DNA from: Paenibacillus eucommiae
GTDB lineage: Bacteria; Bacillota; Bacilli; Paenibacillales; NBRC-103111
Assembly: GCF_017874215.1 (NCBI RefSeq)
Contig: NZ_JAGGLB010000004.1
Span: 310,001-374,000, forward strand
Direction of reading: 5' to 3'
DNA: 64,000 bases
Each line of letters starts with the position of its first letter. Within the stretch, counting starts at the first letter, position 1. Below the pieces are notes generated by a model. The model did no database searches. It saw only the letters and a list, made by a program, of their open reading frames with translations, and was not told the origin of the DNA. This document shows positions 54,674 to 63,539 of the stretch, one piece after another. The position numbers and the translations under genes are program-made.

Positions 54674-56206
54674 TTACTTTTCCATAACCAGCGGCTTCGG
54701 TTTTGCTACAAAACTTAATAATAATTTTTTGAAATATAAAAATTCTTCATTATTCCTCAATACAATTAAATAAATGAAATTGATTACTACTATATTAATT
54801 AAACAGTTAGCGCTGAGAGCAACTATACTGATGTTTTCTTTTAGGGACATGGTCAAAATGCTTGTAATCACTAAGGGTATCACAGCTACAAGCAAGAACT
54901 TAAAGTACATCTTGAAATAATCGATGAGCCTCATGTTAAATATATATTTATAAACCATTCTAGGTTTAACCCAAAAGATTATACCTACATTACTGATTAA
55001 TGTGCCTAAAAACACACCAGGTAAACCGATAGCTTTGACTAGAAGAACAGATGCAACCAATTTAATAGTTGCTTCAAATAAAGGAGCAAATCTATCTTGA
55101 TGATAAATGCCGCCTCCTTCTTTAAACCTTTCTACTGATGCCCGCATAAGCATAAAATAAAAGTTAATTAATAATACCTGAATAGTAAAATGATCCATTA
55201 TCTGACCTTTTCCTAACCATAGAAATACAAATTGCTCTAAGGTATTAAATAGTGAAATAGTTACAAATGAAACAACCCAGAAACTTAGAAAGAATAACCT
55301 CTTATGCACTTTGTACGCGTCATTGTTTCCCTCTGCCAATAAATTTCCTACACTCGCAGTGACCCCCGAAAGCGCACTGGATATGACTCCCTGTGCAGCT
55401 CCTATTACCAGATTATAGCTGTTAAAAATCCCCACAACCGTTAAATTGATAAAAGAAGAAATTACAAGATTATCAATACCAAAAACCATCATACCTCCAA
55501 TTTTATGGAGGAAGATTGCTTTTACATTTTTAGTTAATGATTTCCTCTCCTTCTCTTCGATGAGTCCTTTCGTTTTATTAATCCATTTATATTTATTATT
55601 GATATAAATGTTGATAAGCAAGTAGTAGACCCCATTAACAACGATTTGAATGCATATATATCCATAGATGCTTGGATACAGTTTAAACATTGCGATTTGC
55701 AATGCTGCTATTACCAGCTTGGAAAGCATGGTTGCTATTGCTACTTTATATCCTTCCTGAGCTACAGTTAAAATACATAATTTATAGGAGAATAAATAAC
55801 TAAGAAGAGTATTAAGCAAAAACAAAATAAAATAAATCTGTGCTTCGAGTAGGCTAACATCATTTTTTATGAATACATTCAAGAAGGGGAGCAGGAATAA
55901 CCCTGAAATGAAAATGACACAGCCGATTATTTTGTAAAACCTGGAATAGTAATTTAAATACCCCTTTATTTTTACTTGATCATTTTCAGCAAACGGTTTA
56001 TATAAAGAATAAATAATTGCACTTCCGATACCTAACTCAACTATCGATAGCAAGCCTATAATATTAGTATATAAAGACGTTAATCCAAGAAGCTCAATTC
56101 CCAAAGTATCAATAAACACCTTGGTAATGATAAAAGATGGAAGCATTCCTATAATAAACGTCAACATATTAACAAAAACATTGATACTTGCCTTTTTAAC
56201 TCTCAT
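54674..56206 (-). CDS. Wzx-type polysaccharide flippase
   Basis: 510 residues, about fourteen transmembrane helices, polysaccharide-biosynthesis (MOP superfamily) pattern: NMLTFIIGMLPSFIITKVFIDTLGIELLGLTSLYTNIIGLLSIVELGIGSAI at the N-terminus. It moves lipid-linked repeat units across the membrane. It is the only flippase in the window, so it likely serves the units built by both operons together with the EpsG-like polymerase. It directly abuts the GT4 gene (no gap). Confidence 0.9.
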   Translation of the reverse strand: MRVKKASINVFVNMLTFIIGMLPSFIITKVFIDTLGIELLGLTSLYTNIIGLLSIVELGIGSAIIYSLYKPFAENDQVKIKGYLNYYSRFYKIIGCVIFISGLFLLPFLNVFIKNDVSLLEAQIYFILFLLNTLLSYLFSYKLCILTVAQEGYKVAIATMLSKLVIAALQIAMFKLYPSIYGYICIQIVVNGVYYLLINIYINNKYKWINKTKGLIEEKERKSLTKNVKAIFLHKIGGMMVFGIDNLVISSFINLTVVGIFNSYNLVIGAAQGVISSALSGVTASVGNLLAEGNNDAYKVHKRLFFLSFWVVSFVTISLFNTLEQFVFLWLGKGQIMDHFTIQVLLINFYFMLMRASVERFKEGGGIYHQDRFAPLFEATIKLVASVLLVKAIGLPGVFLGTLISNVGIIFWVKPRMVYKYIFNMRLIDYFKMYFKFLLVAVIPLVITSILTMSLKENISIVALSANCLINIVVINFIYLIVLRNNEEFLYFKKLLLSFVAKPKPLVMEK

Positions 56207-57418
56207 TTAGTTCACCGTCTCTAGTTCATTTGACTCGATTATAGAATAAACCTTATGTATTTCTTTTTCAGTTCCTATAATTTCTTGGCTTAATTTGAAA
56301 CAAATGCTTTCTTTTAAGTCTTTGTCATCTATCAACCTCTTAATTCCGTCACCTATATCTTCTGAATTCATGTTCACAATCAAACCATTTTCTCCATGCC
56401 TGATTTGATTGTGAATAACTGTAAAGTTTGTTGCTACTATAGGCTTTTGTAATATTCTAGCCTCAGCAATCGCTAATCCATAACCTTCAAACCTTGATGG
56501 CTGAACATAAATATCACTCTGCTTTAAAAACACATACGGATTTTGAAATGTACCTAGTAGGATGAAAGTATCTTCTAACTTAAGCTCTTTAATAGTACGT
56601 TCCATCTTGCCTTTTAAGCTACCTTCTCCAATTACATACCACTTAAACTTATATCCCTGCTGTTTAAGCTTATAACAAGCCTCTATAGCCATATCGTATC
56701 CCTTTGCTTCGACTAATCGTCCGATTGTTAATATTCTTAGACCATCAAAACGATCATCAAACCCGCCTTCCTGTAATGCCATTGATTTTATAAGGCTTGG
56801 CGAAACTATATCATAGATAACACCCATTTTCATTTGGGCTGCTGGCATCTCGCTAACAAAGACCTCTTTATTATAATCAGATACAGCTATAACCTTATTA
56901 AACTGTTCATAGTATTTTCGATCAAACGATTTATTATAACCTGCCAACTTATAATCTGTATTCACCCAACAAATTTTCTTATCTGCGTCTACCTTCTCGG
57001 CTACATAATATGTTGGTGTGCCTTGACTATAAGCTATGGCAATATCATACTTATCGTTTACTTTATGTATGCCTTTTGAAATCCAATTCCAACTTATTTG
57101 AGCAGTATGCATTCTATTCCTTTTATATGGATTCCTGAGCGCAATAGATAAGCTTAATCTGATACACATGTCCTTGAATTTTCTTTTCTTGATCAACTCT
57201 GAGATGCGTACGATAGAATAATTTTGGATGCTTAACTTATTTACTTCATGAGGTACTAGTGGCAGATATAAACCTTTTGCAGAAAACATCAGCAGATCAA
57301 CATCATATTTTTCAAAATCGAACAATGACAGTAACGAAACTAAACTCTTCTCCGCCCCTCCGCTATGTAAAGAATCTATGACAATAAGTATTCTTCTCTT
57401 CATTAATAAGTCACTCAC
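56207..57418 (-). CDS. Glycosyltransferase family 4-type
   Basis: 403 residues. LIVIDSLHSGGAEKSLVSLLSLFDFEKYDVD, TIGRLVEAKGYDMAIEAC, WYVIGEGSLKGKMER and QPSRFEGYGLAIAEARIL outline a GT-B enzyme with the EX7E site. It is similar in layout and in many residues to 42363-43562. It lies between the pyruvyltransferase and the flippase with gaps of one and zero bases, so expression is tightly coupled. Confidence 0.9.
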   Translation of the reverse strand: MSDLLMKRRILIVIDSLHSGGAEKSLVSLLSLFDFEKYDVDLLMFSAKGLYLPLVPHEVNKLSIQNYSIVRISELIKKRKFKDMCIRLSLSIALRNPYKRNRMHTAQISWNWISKGIHKVNDKYDIAIAYSQGTPTYYVAEKVDADKKICWVNTDYKLAGYNKSFDRKYYEQFNKVIAVSDYNKEVFVSEMPAAQMKMGVIYDIVSPSLIKSMALQEGGFDDRFDGLRILTIGRLVEAKGYDMAIEACYKLKQQGYKFKWYVIGEGSLKGKMERTIKELKLEDTFILLGTFQNPYVFLKQSDIYVQPSRFEGYGLAIAEARILQKPIVATNFTVIHNQIRHGENGLIVNMNSEDIGDGIKRLIDDKDLKESICFKLSQEIIGTEKEIHKVYSIIESNELETVN

Positions 57419-57419
57419 C

Positions 57420-58541
57420 TTATTTACTGATGGATAATACCTCTTTCAAGTACTTTTTGGAAAATTGAATTTTTTCATTCAAAATCTTCTTACTCTCACT
57501 ATAATCAACTTTTTTCATAAGTTTTTCTAATGAATAGTTCTCATCTGCTAATCTTTCATTTAGCTTTAAATCATCCAATAGATCTCTCATCCTTGTGTTT
57601 ATAGCTTCCGTTCTATTCACGATAACAAAATCTTTTTCGTAAACAATGGAGAAAACAGCCGCATGAAAAGAATTAGATATAACAAATTGAGCATTTTTAA
57701 CAAGAGCTATAAAGATCTCAGGTCCAGCATAATTAAAATACCTATCTGCATATTTTAGCTTACTCGGATTAATGTTATAGATTTTGCAATTCCTTTCCTT
57801 AGCAATCTCTAGAGCTAATTTTTTAATAAGAATGCTATTGTCAAAATCATAAATTAATATGTATTTTTCTCTAAAATCTATTTTACCCAAATTACTCCAT
57901 TCTTCTTGCTCTAAAAGAAATACCGGATCTACCACATTAAAAGTATTGGTTACATTCATTCTTTCTAGTATTTTAACCCCACTTTTTTCTCTTACTCCTA
58001 CACCATCCAATCTCTCTACCCGTTCTTTGATCACGGGAATATATTCTTCAGAAATGGTGTCAGTTGCAAAGCTTGCTGCATATGCTGCTTTTATTTTGTT
58101 ACTGGGTGTAAAGTCCAAGTAAAAAGCTGGATCTTTTCCATTCTCATGCAGACAATTCCAAATCTGATCGCTACCGCATAAATAGGCATCCGCATTTGGC
58201 GTATTTTTTTTCAATTCATTATTAGATGTAAAGCGAGTTTTAGTAATAATTAAATGCTTTGAAGAAAACTCGTCGAAAGCTTTTTTTCTTTTTAAGCTGA
58301 GTATTCGTTTAGGCAGCTTTAAAGTTAAATAGATCGCTTTGGATAAAATATTTTTTTTCCACTTAGGATTATCAATACTGAACAACTTGTAATGATTACT
58401 TAAATATTTCGGTTTATAATCAATAATTTCAACATCATGACCGCAACATTTTAAATACCTTAATAATCCGTATGCTTGTAATGACGCACCGTGATTATAA
58501 ACATTATGACAGGTTATAGTACATATTTTCATAAAGCTCAC
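57420..58541 (-). CDS. Polysaccharide pyruvyl transferase family protein
   Basis: 373 residues. TCHNVYNHGASLQAYGLLRYL, LCGSDQIWN and FVISNSFHAAVFSIVYEKDFVIVNR are characteristic of the PS_pyruv_trans family (WcaK/CsaB fold). It adds ketal-linked pyruvate to a sugar. Pyruvylated polymers are also the ligand of SLH domains, so the product may anchor proteins such as the one at 3621-9773; this link is inference. It is the first gene of the second operon. Confidence 0.88.
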   Translation of the reverse strand: MSFMKICTITCHNVYNHGASLQAYGLLRYLKCCGHDVEIIDYKPKYLSNHYKLFSIDNPKWKKNILSKAIYLTLKLPKRILSLKRKKAFDEFSSKHLIITKTRFTSNNELKKNTPNADAYLCGSDQIWNCLHENGKDPAFYLDFTPSNKIKAAYAASFATDTISEEYIPVIKERVERLDGVGVREKSGVKILERMNVTNTFNVVDPVFLLEQEEWSNLGKIDFREKYILIYDFDNSILIKKLALEIAKERNCKIYNINPSKLKYADRYFNYAGPEIFIALVKNAQFVISNSFHAAVFSIVYEKDFVIVNRTEAINTRMRDLLDDLKLNERLADENYSLEKLMKKVDYSESKKILNEKIQFSKKYLKEVLSISK

Positions 58542-58602
58542 TTCCTAAACTTTTTAGTTCAACTGATCCATTCATACAAATTATCTACAATATCATGCCA
58601 TC

Positions 58603-58618
58603 TTTCTTTATAGAGAAC
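58603..58618 (-). promoter_or_regulatory. SinR-like box before the pyruvyltransferase operon
   Basis: TTTCT-TTATAG-AGAAC (plus strand), one base short of the consensus arms, 62 bp upstream of the gene and between it and the lasso operon. A clear -35/-10 pair is not obvious. Confidence 0.45.
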
Positions 58619-58632
58619 ACCCTCACACAAAA

Positions 58633-60399
58633 CTACGTAGCTAACACCGTTGCACCCGGAATCTGCTCAGCCCCACCCTTTCGAATCATTTTTCCTCGCT
58701 CTAGAACAATGACTTGATCCGCATTCTTTATAGTTGACAGCCGGTGAGCAATCACGATCATCGTTATTTTCCCTTTCAATCGGTCCAAGGCCTTTTGTAT
58801 TTCTGTTTCGTTCTCTGTATCCAGAGCACTTGTAGCTTCATCTAATACCAGTATCGACGGTTTTCGCAAAATGGCCCTGGCTAGTACTAACCGCTGACGT
58901 TCTCCACCTGAGAGCCTGACTCCTCTGTCACCAATGAGTGTATCAAGTCCTTGAGGAAGCCTGCTTACAAATTCTGCTGCCGCTGCGAAATGGAGTGCCT
59001 CCCAGAGCTGCTCTTCGGTTGCGTCAGGTTCAATCATCATTAAATTTTCCCTAATGCTTTCATTGAACAATACGGGGTCCTGAGGTACATAACTGATAGA
59101 TTTCCTCAAAGATAGTAGATTATCACTTGTTAGGGGGACTCCATCGATAAGCACTTGCCCATTCTCCGGCTCCAAAAGTCCCATAAGAATATCAATTAAG
59201 GTGCTCTTACCGGCTCCGGACTGGCCAATAATGGCTGTCATTTGTTTGGAACGGATTTGTAAATTAATATCTTCAAGTGCATAAGCCGGTTCTTCCCGGT
59301 TATAACGGTAATACATATCCTTGCATTCCAGATTTTCCTCCATAAGGATCGGACTTACATGCTTATATGCCAGATTGCTAGCTTTCATTTCTTTAGCCTC
59401 CTTACATTCATCTTGTAGTTTCACCAATGATTTAAATGCCGGTATAGCTGCTGCGATTTGCTCCAAACTGGACTGAATACCTGTAAAGCGAGGCCAAAGT
59501 CTGGAGAAAATAAGGATAATCATTAGTAATTGCTGCCCTTGAGTTTGGAATAAAGTTACAGATAAATAAATGAAACCTGCAATAATTAAGGAAAATGAAA
59601 TTTTATAATACAGCTGTGAATTCATTCTGATTTTGGATTGCTCATATCGTTCGATGCCCATTCTTTGGCACCAGGCTTGCATCCAGCTAATTCGGGATTC
59701 CTCCAGCATATTGCTTTTAATTTCCTTGATGCCATTGAAATGATCTGTGATACCTCCGATATAGCTTCGAGCGAGCTCTGAGGTTTGATTGCCCAGCTTC
59801 TCCGACTTCCTAATAAAGGTCCGGGAAAATAAAGCAATAACTAAGCCACAGCCTAAAACAAAGAGTGTCATCTCAGCAGACAACCAAAAAGCTATGCCAA
59901 CCTGTAGTAACGTAAAAGCTAAAGAAGCCAATAGCTGCAAAAAAGTATACGTCCCGCCCGTAACACGCCCCAGCTCATCAGTCAATGCATTAATCAAGTC
60001 TGTTTTTCGTTTTTTAATAAAAAACTCCCAATTCGACTGCAGTATAGCGCGATAGATTTCTAGTCTTATATGGTTAATAAAACCCGTGTGAATCTTTACA
60101 TCTCTCAAGCTTAAGTTACGCTGCAGCACCGTCTGGCCAACACTCAATAAGATGTATCCACCTAAAATTAAAAGCAATCCCAACCATTGTGGAAGCTCCT
60201 GCAGAAATGAAAACATCCTGGCAAATGAACTCATGCCCGCATTTAGTTCCAAAATTCCGCTTATACTGAGCAAAGGGACTAATAAAAGAATTCCCATACC
60301 GTCAAGAAAGCTGATAATCAGCATACCAAATAGATTTAAGTACAGGATTTTCCCCGCGTAGGCATGCATTTTTTTGCTGAAATATAGAATATGCTCCAT
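58633..60399 (-). CDS. Lasso peptide exporter, ABC transporter with fused ATPase
   Basis: 588 residues. Six transmembrane helices (about 1-320), then an ATPase domain with Walker A GQSGAGKST, Q-loop VPQDP, signature LSGGERQR and Walker B ILVLDEATSALD. Position at the end of the lasso operon, three bases after the nucleotidyltransferase gene, points to export of the mature peptide (the LasD role, also giving self-protection in known systems). No peptidase domain is present. Confidence 0.92.
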   Translation of the reverse strand: MEHILYFSKKMHAYAGKILYLNLFGMLIISFLDGMGILLLVPLLSISGILELNAGMSSFARMFSFLQELPQWLGLLLILGGYILLSVGQTVLQRNLSLRDVKIHTGFINHIRLEIYRAILQSNWEFFIKKRKTDLINALTDELGRVTGGTYTFLQLLASLAFTLLQVGIAFWLSAEMTLFVLGCGLVIALFSRTFIRKSEKLGNQTSELARSYIGGITDHFNGIKEIKSNMLEESRISWMQAWCQRMGIERYEQSKIRMNSQLYYKISFSLIIAGFIYLSVTLFQTQGQQLLMIILIFSRLWPRFTGIQSSLEQIAAAIPAFKSLVKLQDECKEAKEMKASNLAYKHVSPILMEENLECKDMYYRYNREEPAYALEDINLQIRSKQMTAIIGQSGAGKSTLIDILMGLLEPENGQVLIDGVPLTSDNLLSLRKSISYVPQDPVLFNESIRENLMMIEPDATEEQLWEALHFAAAAEFVSRLPQGLDTLIGDRGVRLSGGERQRLVLARAILRKPSILVLDEATSALDTENETEIQKALDRLKGKITMIVIAHRLSTIKNADQVIVLERGKMIRKGGAEQIPGATVLAT

Positions 60400-60402
60400 G
60401 AA

Positions 60403-61617
60403 TTACATTCCTCCCTGCGATACAACACGCTTCTTTGTCTTTCTCCAGGCCCATAAGAAGGGACGCAAAGGGAAATATAAAAAGTGTAAATATGGAGGCA
60501 GCGCCAGAGTATCCGCATCCCCTGGGTAAGGAAATAACTGGCTTGCCAGGAATAACATTTTTTGCTGAATAGACATCAGATTAAATAGATGACGCTTGTG
60601 ATACCTTGCCACATGTTCTGGAAGTGGCTCGTTATGCAGGTTCAGCATTTGATAAATATAAAAAAGTGCATCTTGAGCCAATCGTCTAGGACGTTTCTGC
60701 TTTGTTAGAACACTCATTTCTGCAGAGAGTGGAGTATTCAGCAGCTGTGAGGCTAATATAAGAGCCTGTGCTGCGACATCAAGCTGATGATATTTTTTGA
60801 GCAGCGGTATTAGCTTTGCATAATTTATATTTTGCTGATATATATGATCAATGTCCATTAACCAGCGAAGTCTTGACCAGCCATGTCGAGCACCATGGGA
60901 AACCAGAAAGAGAAATAAATCTTCTCTACCCAAATAATAGGCTGGCGTTTGGGTAACCGTACATGTTCTTTTTCGTTCCCATAGTTCATTAAAGCAGGGC
61001 TCTTTTCCCGGACCCGGACTTAGTCTCCAGTGAATTTCGATTTTAAGCTTTTTTTGATGATGGAAGAAGGTAATGTGATGATGCCTCCACTTCCAATCAT
61101 TCAATACTGTTTGAATATAATCATCTTTGATATAGCCAAGCCCATCAAGCAGCTTCTCTGCTTGATGCAAATCATGTATAGGAATCAAGATATCTAAATC
61201 TCCAGAGGTTCGAAGGGAAATGTCTCCATAAAGATCGGCTGCAAGAACCGGACCTTTCAGGACGAGTGTGCGGATGTTGGACTCGGAGAATAGCTTGCAT
61301 AGCTGTTCCATTTCTGCGCTAAAGTGAAGCATTTGAAATGTATTTTTTTGATATTTCTTTTGCAGAGCCTGAATAACATACGGGGGTATCCATGTTTGAT
61401 CCATTTGTTGAAGCTTTGCATATAGCACAGGAAAAACCCGATGATGCCAGGCTAGCTGCAGAAAATGATCCCAGTCGATCTCGCCAAGCTCATCTTTCAT
61501 GCCCGAATACATGCTTTCCACATTTCCCGCCTGTATGAATGAAAGTAATAAGCTTAATTCTCTAGGAAAAAGCGCCGTATCCAAATGGAAATCGCTGTTC
61601 ATTCTGTTCACCTTCAT
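60403..61617 (-). CDS. Nucleotidyltransferase family protein of the lasso cluster
   Basis: 404 residues. The TLVLKGPVLAADLYGDISLRTSGDLDILI segment (about 118-145), with Asp140 and Asp142, is the NTP_transf_5-type site seen in nucleotidyltransferases next to Firmicutes lasso clusters. The C-terminal half is helical. In related paeninodin-like clusters such a gene accompanies a tail kinase and is thought to modify the phosphorylated peptide further, though its product is not settled. It overlaps the B2 gene stop by one base. Confidence 0.85.
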   Translation of the reverse strand: MKVNRMNSDFHLDTALFPRELSLLLSFIQAGNVESMYSGMKDELGEIDWDHFLQLAWHHRVFPVLYAKLQQMDQTWIPPYVIQALQKKYQKNTFQMLHFSAEMEQLCKLFSESNIRTLVLKGPVLAADLYGDISLRTSGDLDILIPIHDLHQAEKLLDGLGYIKDDYIQTVLNDWKWRHHHITFFHHQKKLKIEIHWRLSPGPGKEPCFNELWERKRTCTVTQTPAYYLGREDLFLFLVSHGARHGWSRLRWLMDIDHIYQQNINYAKLIPLLKKYHQLDVAAQALILASQLLNTPLSAEMSVLTKQKRPRRLAQDALFYIYQMLNLHNEPLPEHVARYHKRHLFNLMSIQQKMLFLASQLFPYPGDADTLALPPYLHFLYFPLRPFLWAWRKTKKRVVSQGGM

Positions 61618-62069
61618 TATCCTTTTTCACTAATATGTTTTGCGAATTTCCCTACGACTGCGAAGCGCTCTCTGCCTTCCGCTCCAGTGATATAGAAAGG
61701 TCCACTGCGAAGCCAGGCGTGAGCGACCATTTTTCTTGATTCATCCTTCGCTGTTCCTAAATAAAGCGTACTTTCAATGCTGCGTCTTTCCAGCATTTTC
61801 AAGGCAGCTATCGCCCTGACCAAACACTTGCTTTCCCAGAACGTATGTTCACTCACAATATGAATTGCATCGTGAACTTGAATCAATTGGAGCTTGGTCA
61901 TATGAGGCTGTATGTCCGACGTTTCCTCCATTGAAGCGCCTAAAGAAGGCGCAACCTTGGCAAATGGCCGGGATATCAGTATACGTGCCCATCCTAAATA
62001 AAAAAAAGCCTCTATGAAAATGAACAACGTTTTTTTATCCAATGTAAATAACTTTCTTATTTTATTCAC
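61617..62069 (-). CDS. Lasso peptide B2 protein (transglutaminase-like leader peptidase)
   Basis: 150 residues. Catalytic Cys82 in ESKCLVRAIA and His117 in VAHAWL, then PFYITGAEG, match the lasso B2 cysteine protease that removes the leader peptide. The first 40 residues are a basic/hydrophobic lead. Its start lies inside the PqqD-like gene (8-bp overlap), so recognition protein and protease are made together. Confidence 0.92.
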   Translation of the reverse strand: MNKIRKLFTLDKKTLFIFIEAFFYLGWARILISRPFAKVAPSLGASMEETSDIQPHMTKLQLIQVHDAIHIVSEHTFWESKCLVRAIAALKMLERRSIESTLYLGTAKDESRKMVAHAWLRSGPFYITGAEGRERFAVVGKFAKHISEKG

Positions 62070-62349
62070 TTTGAATGAGTCCTTCCTTCATTAAAAGCTC
62101 CAGAAAAGAAAGCACCTGCTGCTCGCACTCCTCTTGCCCTACATGGTATTCAGACATCAGAGCGGTTACGATCTGTGAAGCGGAGACTGGCAGCGCAATC
62201 ATATCCCATATTCTCCCCCCAACTTCACCCAAGTTGTAATACTTGCCATTATCAATGCTTAACATGACTTTTTCTCCGCCCATATTACTCACAATATTTC
62301 CTTTTCCCTGGACAAAACAATCATGAAGCGAAATTTTATTTTTAATCAT
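62062..62349 (-). CDS. Lasso peptide B1 protein (PqqD-like RiPP recognition element)
   Basis: 95 residues with the PqqD fold: three strands (VSNMGGEKVMLSIDNGKYYNLGEVGGRIWDMI) and then helices. It binds the precursor leader and presents it to the B2 protease. It overlaps the kinase gene by four bases. Confidence 0.92.
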   Translation of the reverse strand: MIKNKISLHDCFVQGKGNIVSNMGGEKVMLSIDNGKYYNLGEVGGRIWDMIALPVSASQIVTALMSEYHVGQEECEQQVLSFLELLMKEGLIQSE

Positions 62350-63281
62350 CGGTTTTCCTCCATCTGCAACGTATTTAATAGTAGAGACACTAATTGATGA
62401 GCAGTAAAGCCTGATTCAGGTCTGCGTAATTGATACATACTGATCTGATTCACAATAGCTGCAGATGTATTGAAGTGCCACTCCATTAACCCCAGGCTGG
62501 GGACAAGAAATTGCCGAAAGGTATGTGTGAAAAGGGTCTGAAATCGATCAAGTCTTTCAATTCGAAGGATGTCAACCTTAGTATTTTCTTCTTTAACCAG
62601 CTCAATAACGCCTGCCAGCGGCAATGGATCAGGAAAGTAATTAGAGATAACCGGAATGCTGAACTTAGTCTCCCGGCCATACACAGAGCGATAATTACTC
62701 GTAGTCATGCCAAATTGCTGAATACTTTCCTGCCAAAGCTTTTGCTGCGGGAAAGAGGGGGTAACAAGGACGGATTGATCTTCCTGCGATAAGGATACAG
62801 CAATCAGATCATCACTTAATAATGGGTAGCCTTGGCTTATGAAAGCTGAAGCCAGAGTCGATTTCCCTGCACCTGACTCCCCAACAATCGCATATGCTTT
62901 GCCATTAATGGCCACTGCACTGCCATGCAAGGGATAAATACTCCTCTGCATCAATAATGCTGCCATACAGGTTCCGAGAATATAGAGCCGGATTAAATCT
63001 TCATCAGCTCCGTGAACAGGTGAAACCGATATGCTTTTACCGTCGTGGATACAATAGAAGGCATTATTCGGGATATAAAACATAACTTGATTGTCAATAA
63101 TCACATATTGATTGGGAATACCTTCTAACTTCGCCCTGACTGCAGGCAAATCATTCCTGACAATTTCAACTTCTGCTGCATCGATATGCGGGCTCATTTG
63201 GAGAAGCTCCGGCAAAGCGATTTCGCTTATGATCCGTAGACCAAAAGCTTTATACATGATTTTCTTTTCCGTTTCTATCAT
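62346..63281 (-). CDS. Lasso peptide tail kinase (HPr kinase/phosphorylase-like)
   Basis: 311 residues from ATG 63281 (GGAG eight bases upstream; the GTG at 63290 is too close to it). A C-terminal HprK-type catalytic domain shows PLHGSAVAI, Walker A GESGAGKST (about 134-142) and LLSDDLIAVS. In the paeninodin pathway this enzyme phosphorylates the C-terminal Ser of the precursor; the precursor here (63378-63524) also ends in Ser. It follows the precursor gene by 97 bp with a hairpin between them. Confidence 0.92.
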   Translation of the reverse strand: MIETEKKIMYKAFGLRIISEIALPELLQMSPHIDAAEVEIVRNDLPAVRAKLEGIPNQYVIIDNQVMFYIPNNAFYCIHDGKSISVSPVHGADEDLIRLYILGTCMAALLMQRSIYPLHGSAVAINGKAYAIVGESGAGKSTLASAFISQGYPLLSDDLIAVSLSQEDQSVLVTPSFPQQKLWQESIQQFGMTTSNYRSVYGRETKFSIPVISNYFPDPLPLAGVIELVKEENTKVDILRIERLDRFQTLFTHTFRQFLVPSLGLMEWHFNTSAAIVNQISMYQLRRPESGFTAHQLVSLLLNTLQMEENR

Positions 63282-63314
63282 AGTCTTCACTCCAAATGGT
63301 TCACATGGTTATGC

Positions 63315-63354
63315 TAAAAGCCCTAATACCAATGTTCCTGCATAAGGGCTTTTA
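63315..63354 (-). terminator. Hairpin between precursor and kinase genes
   Basis: A perfect 10-bp stem TAAAAGCCCT / AGGGCTTTTA with a 20-base loop. With no long U-tract it may let part of transcription through and stabilise the upstream mRNA, raising precursor over enzyme levels as is common in RiPP operons. Confidence 0.6.
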
Positions 63355-63377
63355 ACACATTTAAATCATAAAAGAAA

Positions 63378-63524
63378 TTAGCTCCAAGTTAAATCTTCAA
63401 AAGGAGTGTCCGTGTGAAAAGTCGCATCCAACTTCGTTGGAGTTGTAACGTTAAGCATGGTTTGATTAACATCCAACACTTCCAATGCTGGAACATTCCA
63501 TTCTTTCTTCATCATTTTTTCCAT
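63378..63524 (-). CDS. Lasso peptide precursor (48 residues)
   Basis: A short gene with AAAGGAGG seven bases before its ATG; that site overlaps the cyclase stop codon. The leader shows the RRE-binding pattern of Firmicutes lasso precursors (Trp9, Pro12, Leu14, then VLDVNQ) and the Thr-Met pair (Thr22, Met23) that precedes the cut in paeninodin-type leaders. This places the core at Leu24-Ser48, 25 residues, ending FEDLTWS with the Ser target of the tail kinase. The first acidic residue is Asp33, position 10 of that core, not 7-9; a nine-residue ring would need the core to start at Asn25. Identification as the precursor is firm, the exact core is not. Confidence 0.88.
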   Translation of the reverse strand: MEKMMKKEWNVPALEVLDVNQTMLNVTTPTKLDATFHTDTPFEDLTWS

Positions 63525-63539
63525 ATATTCCACCTCCTT

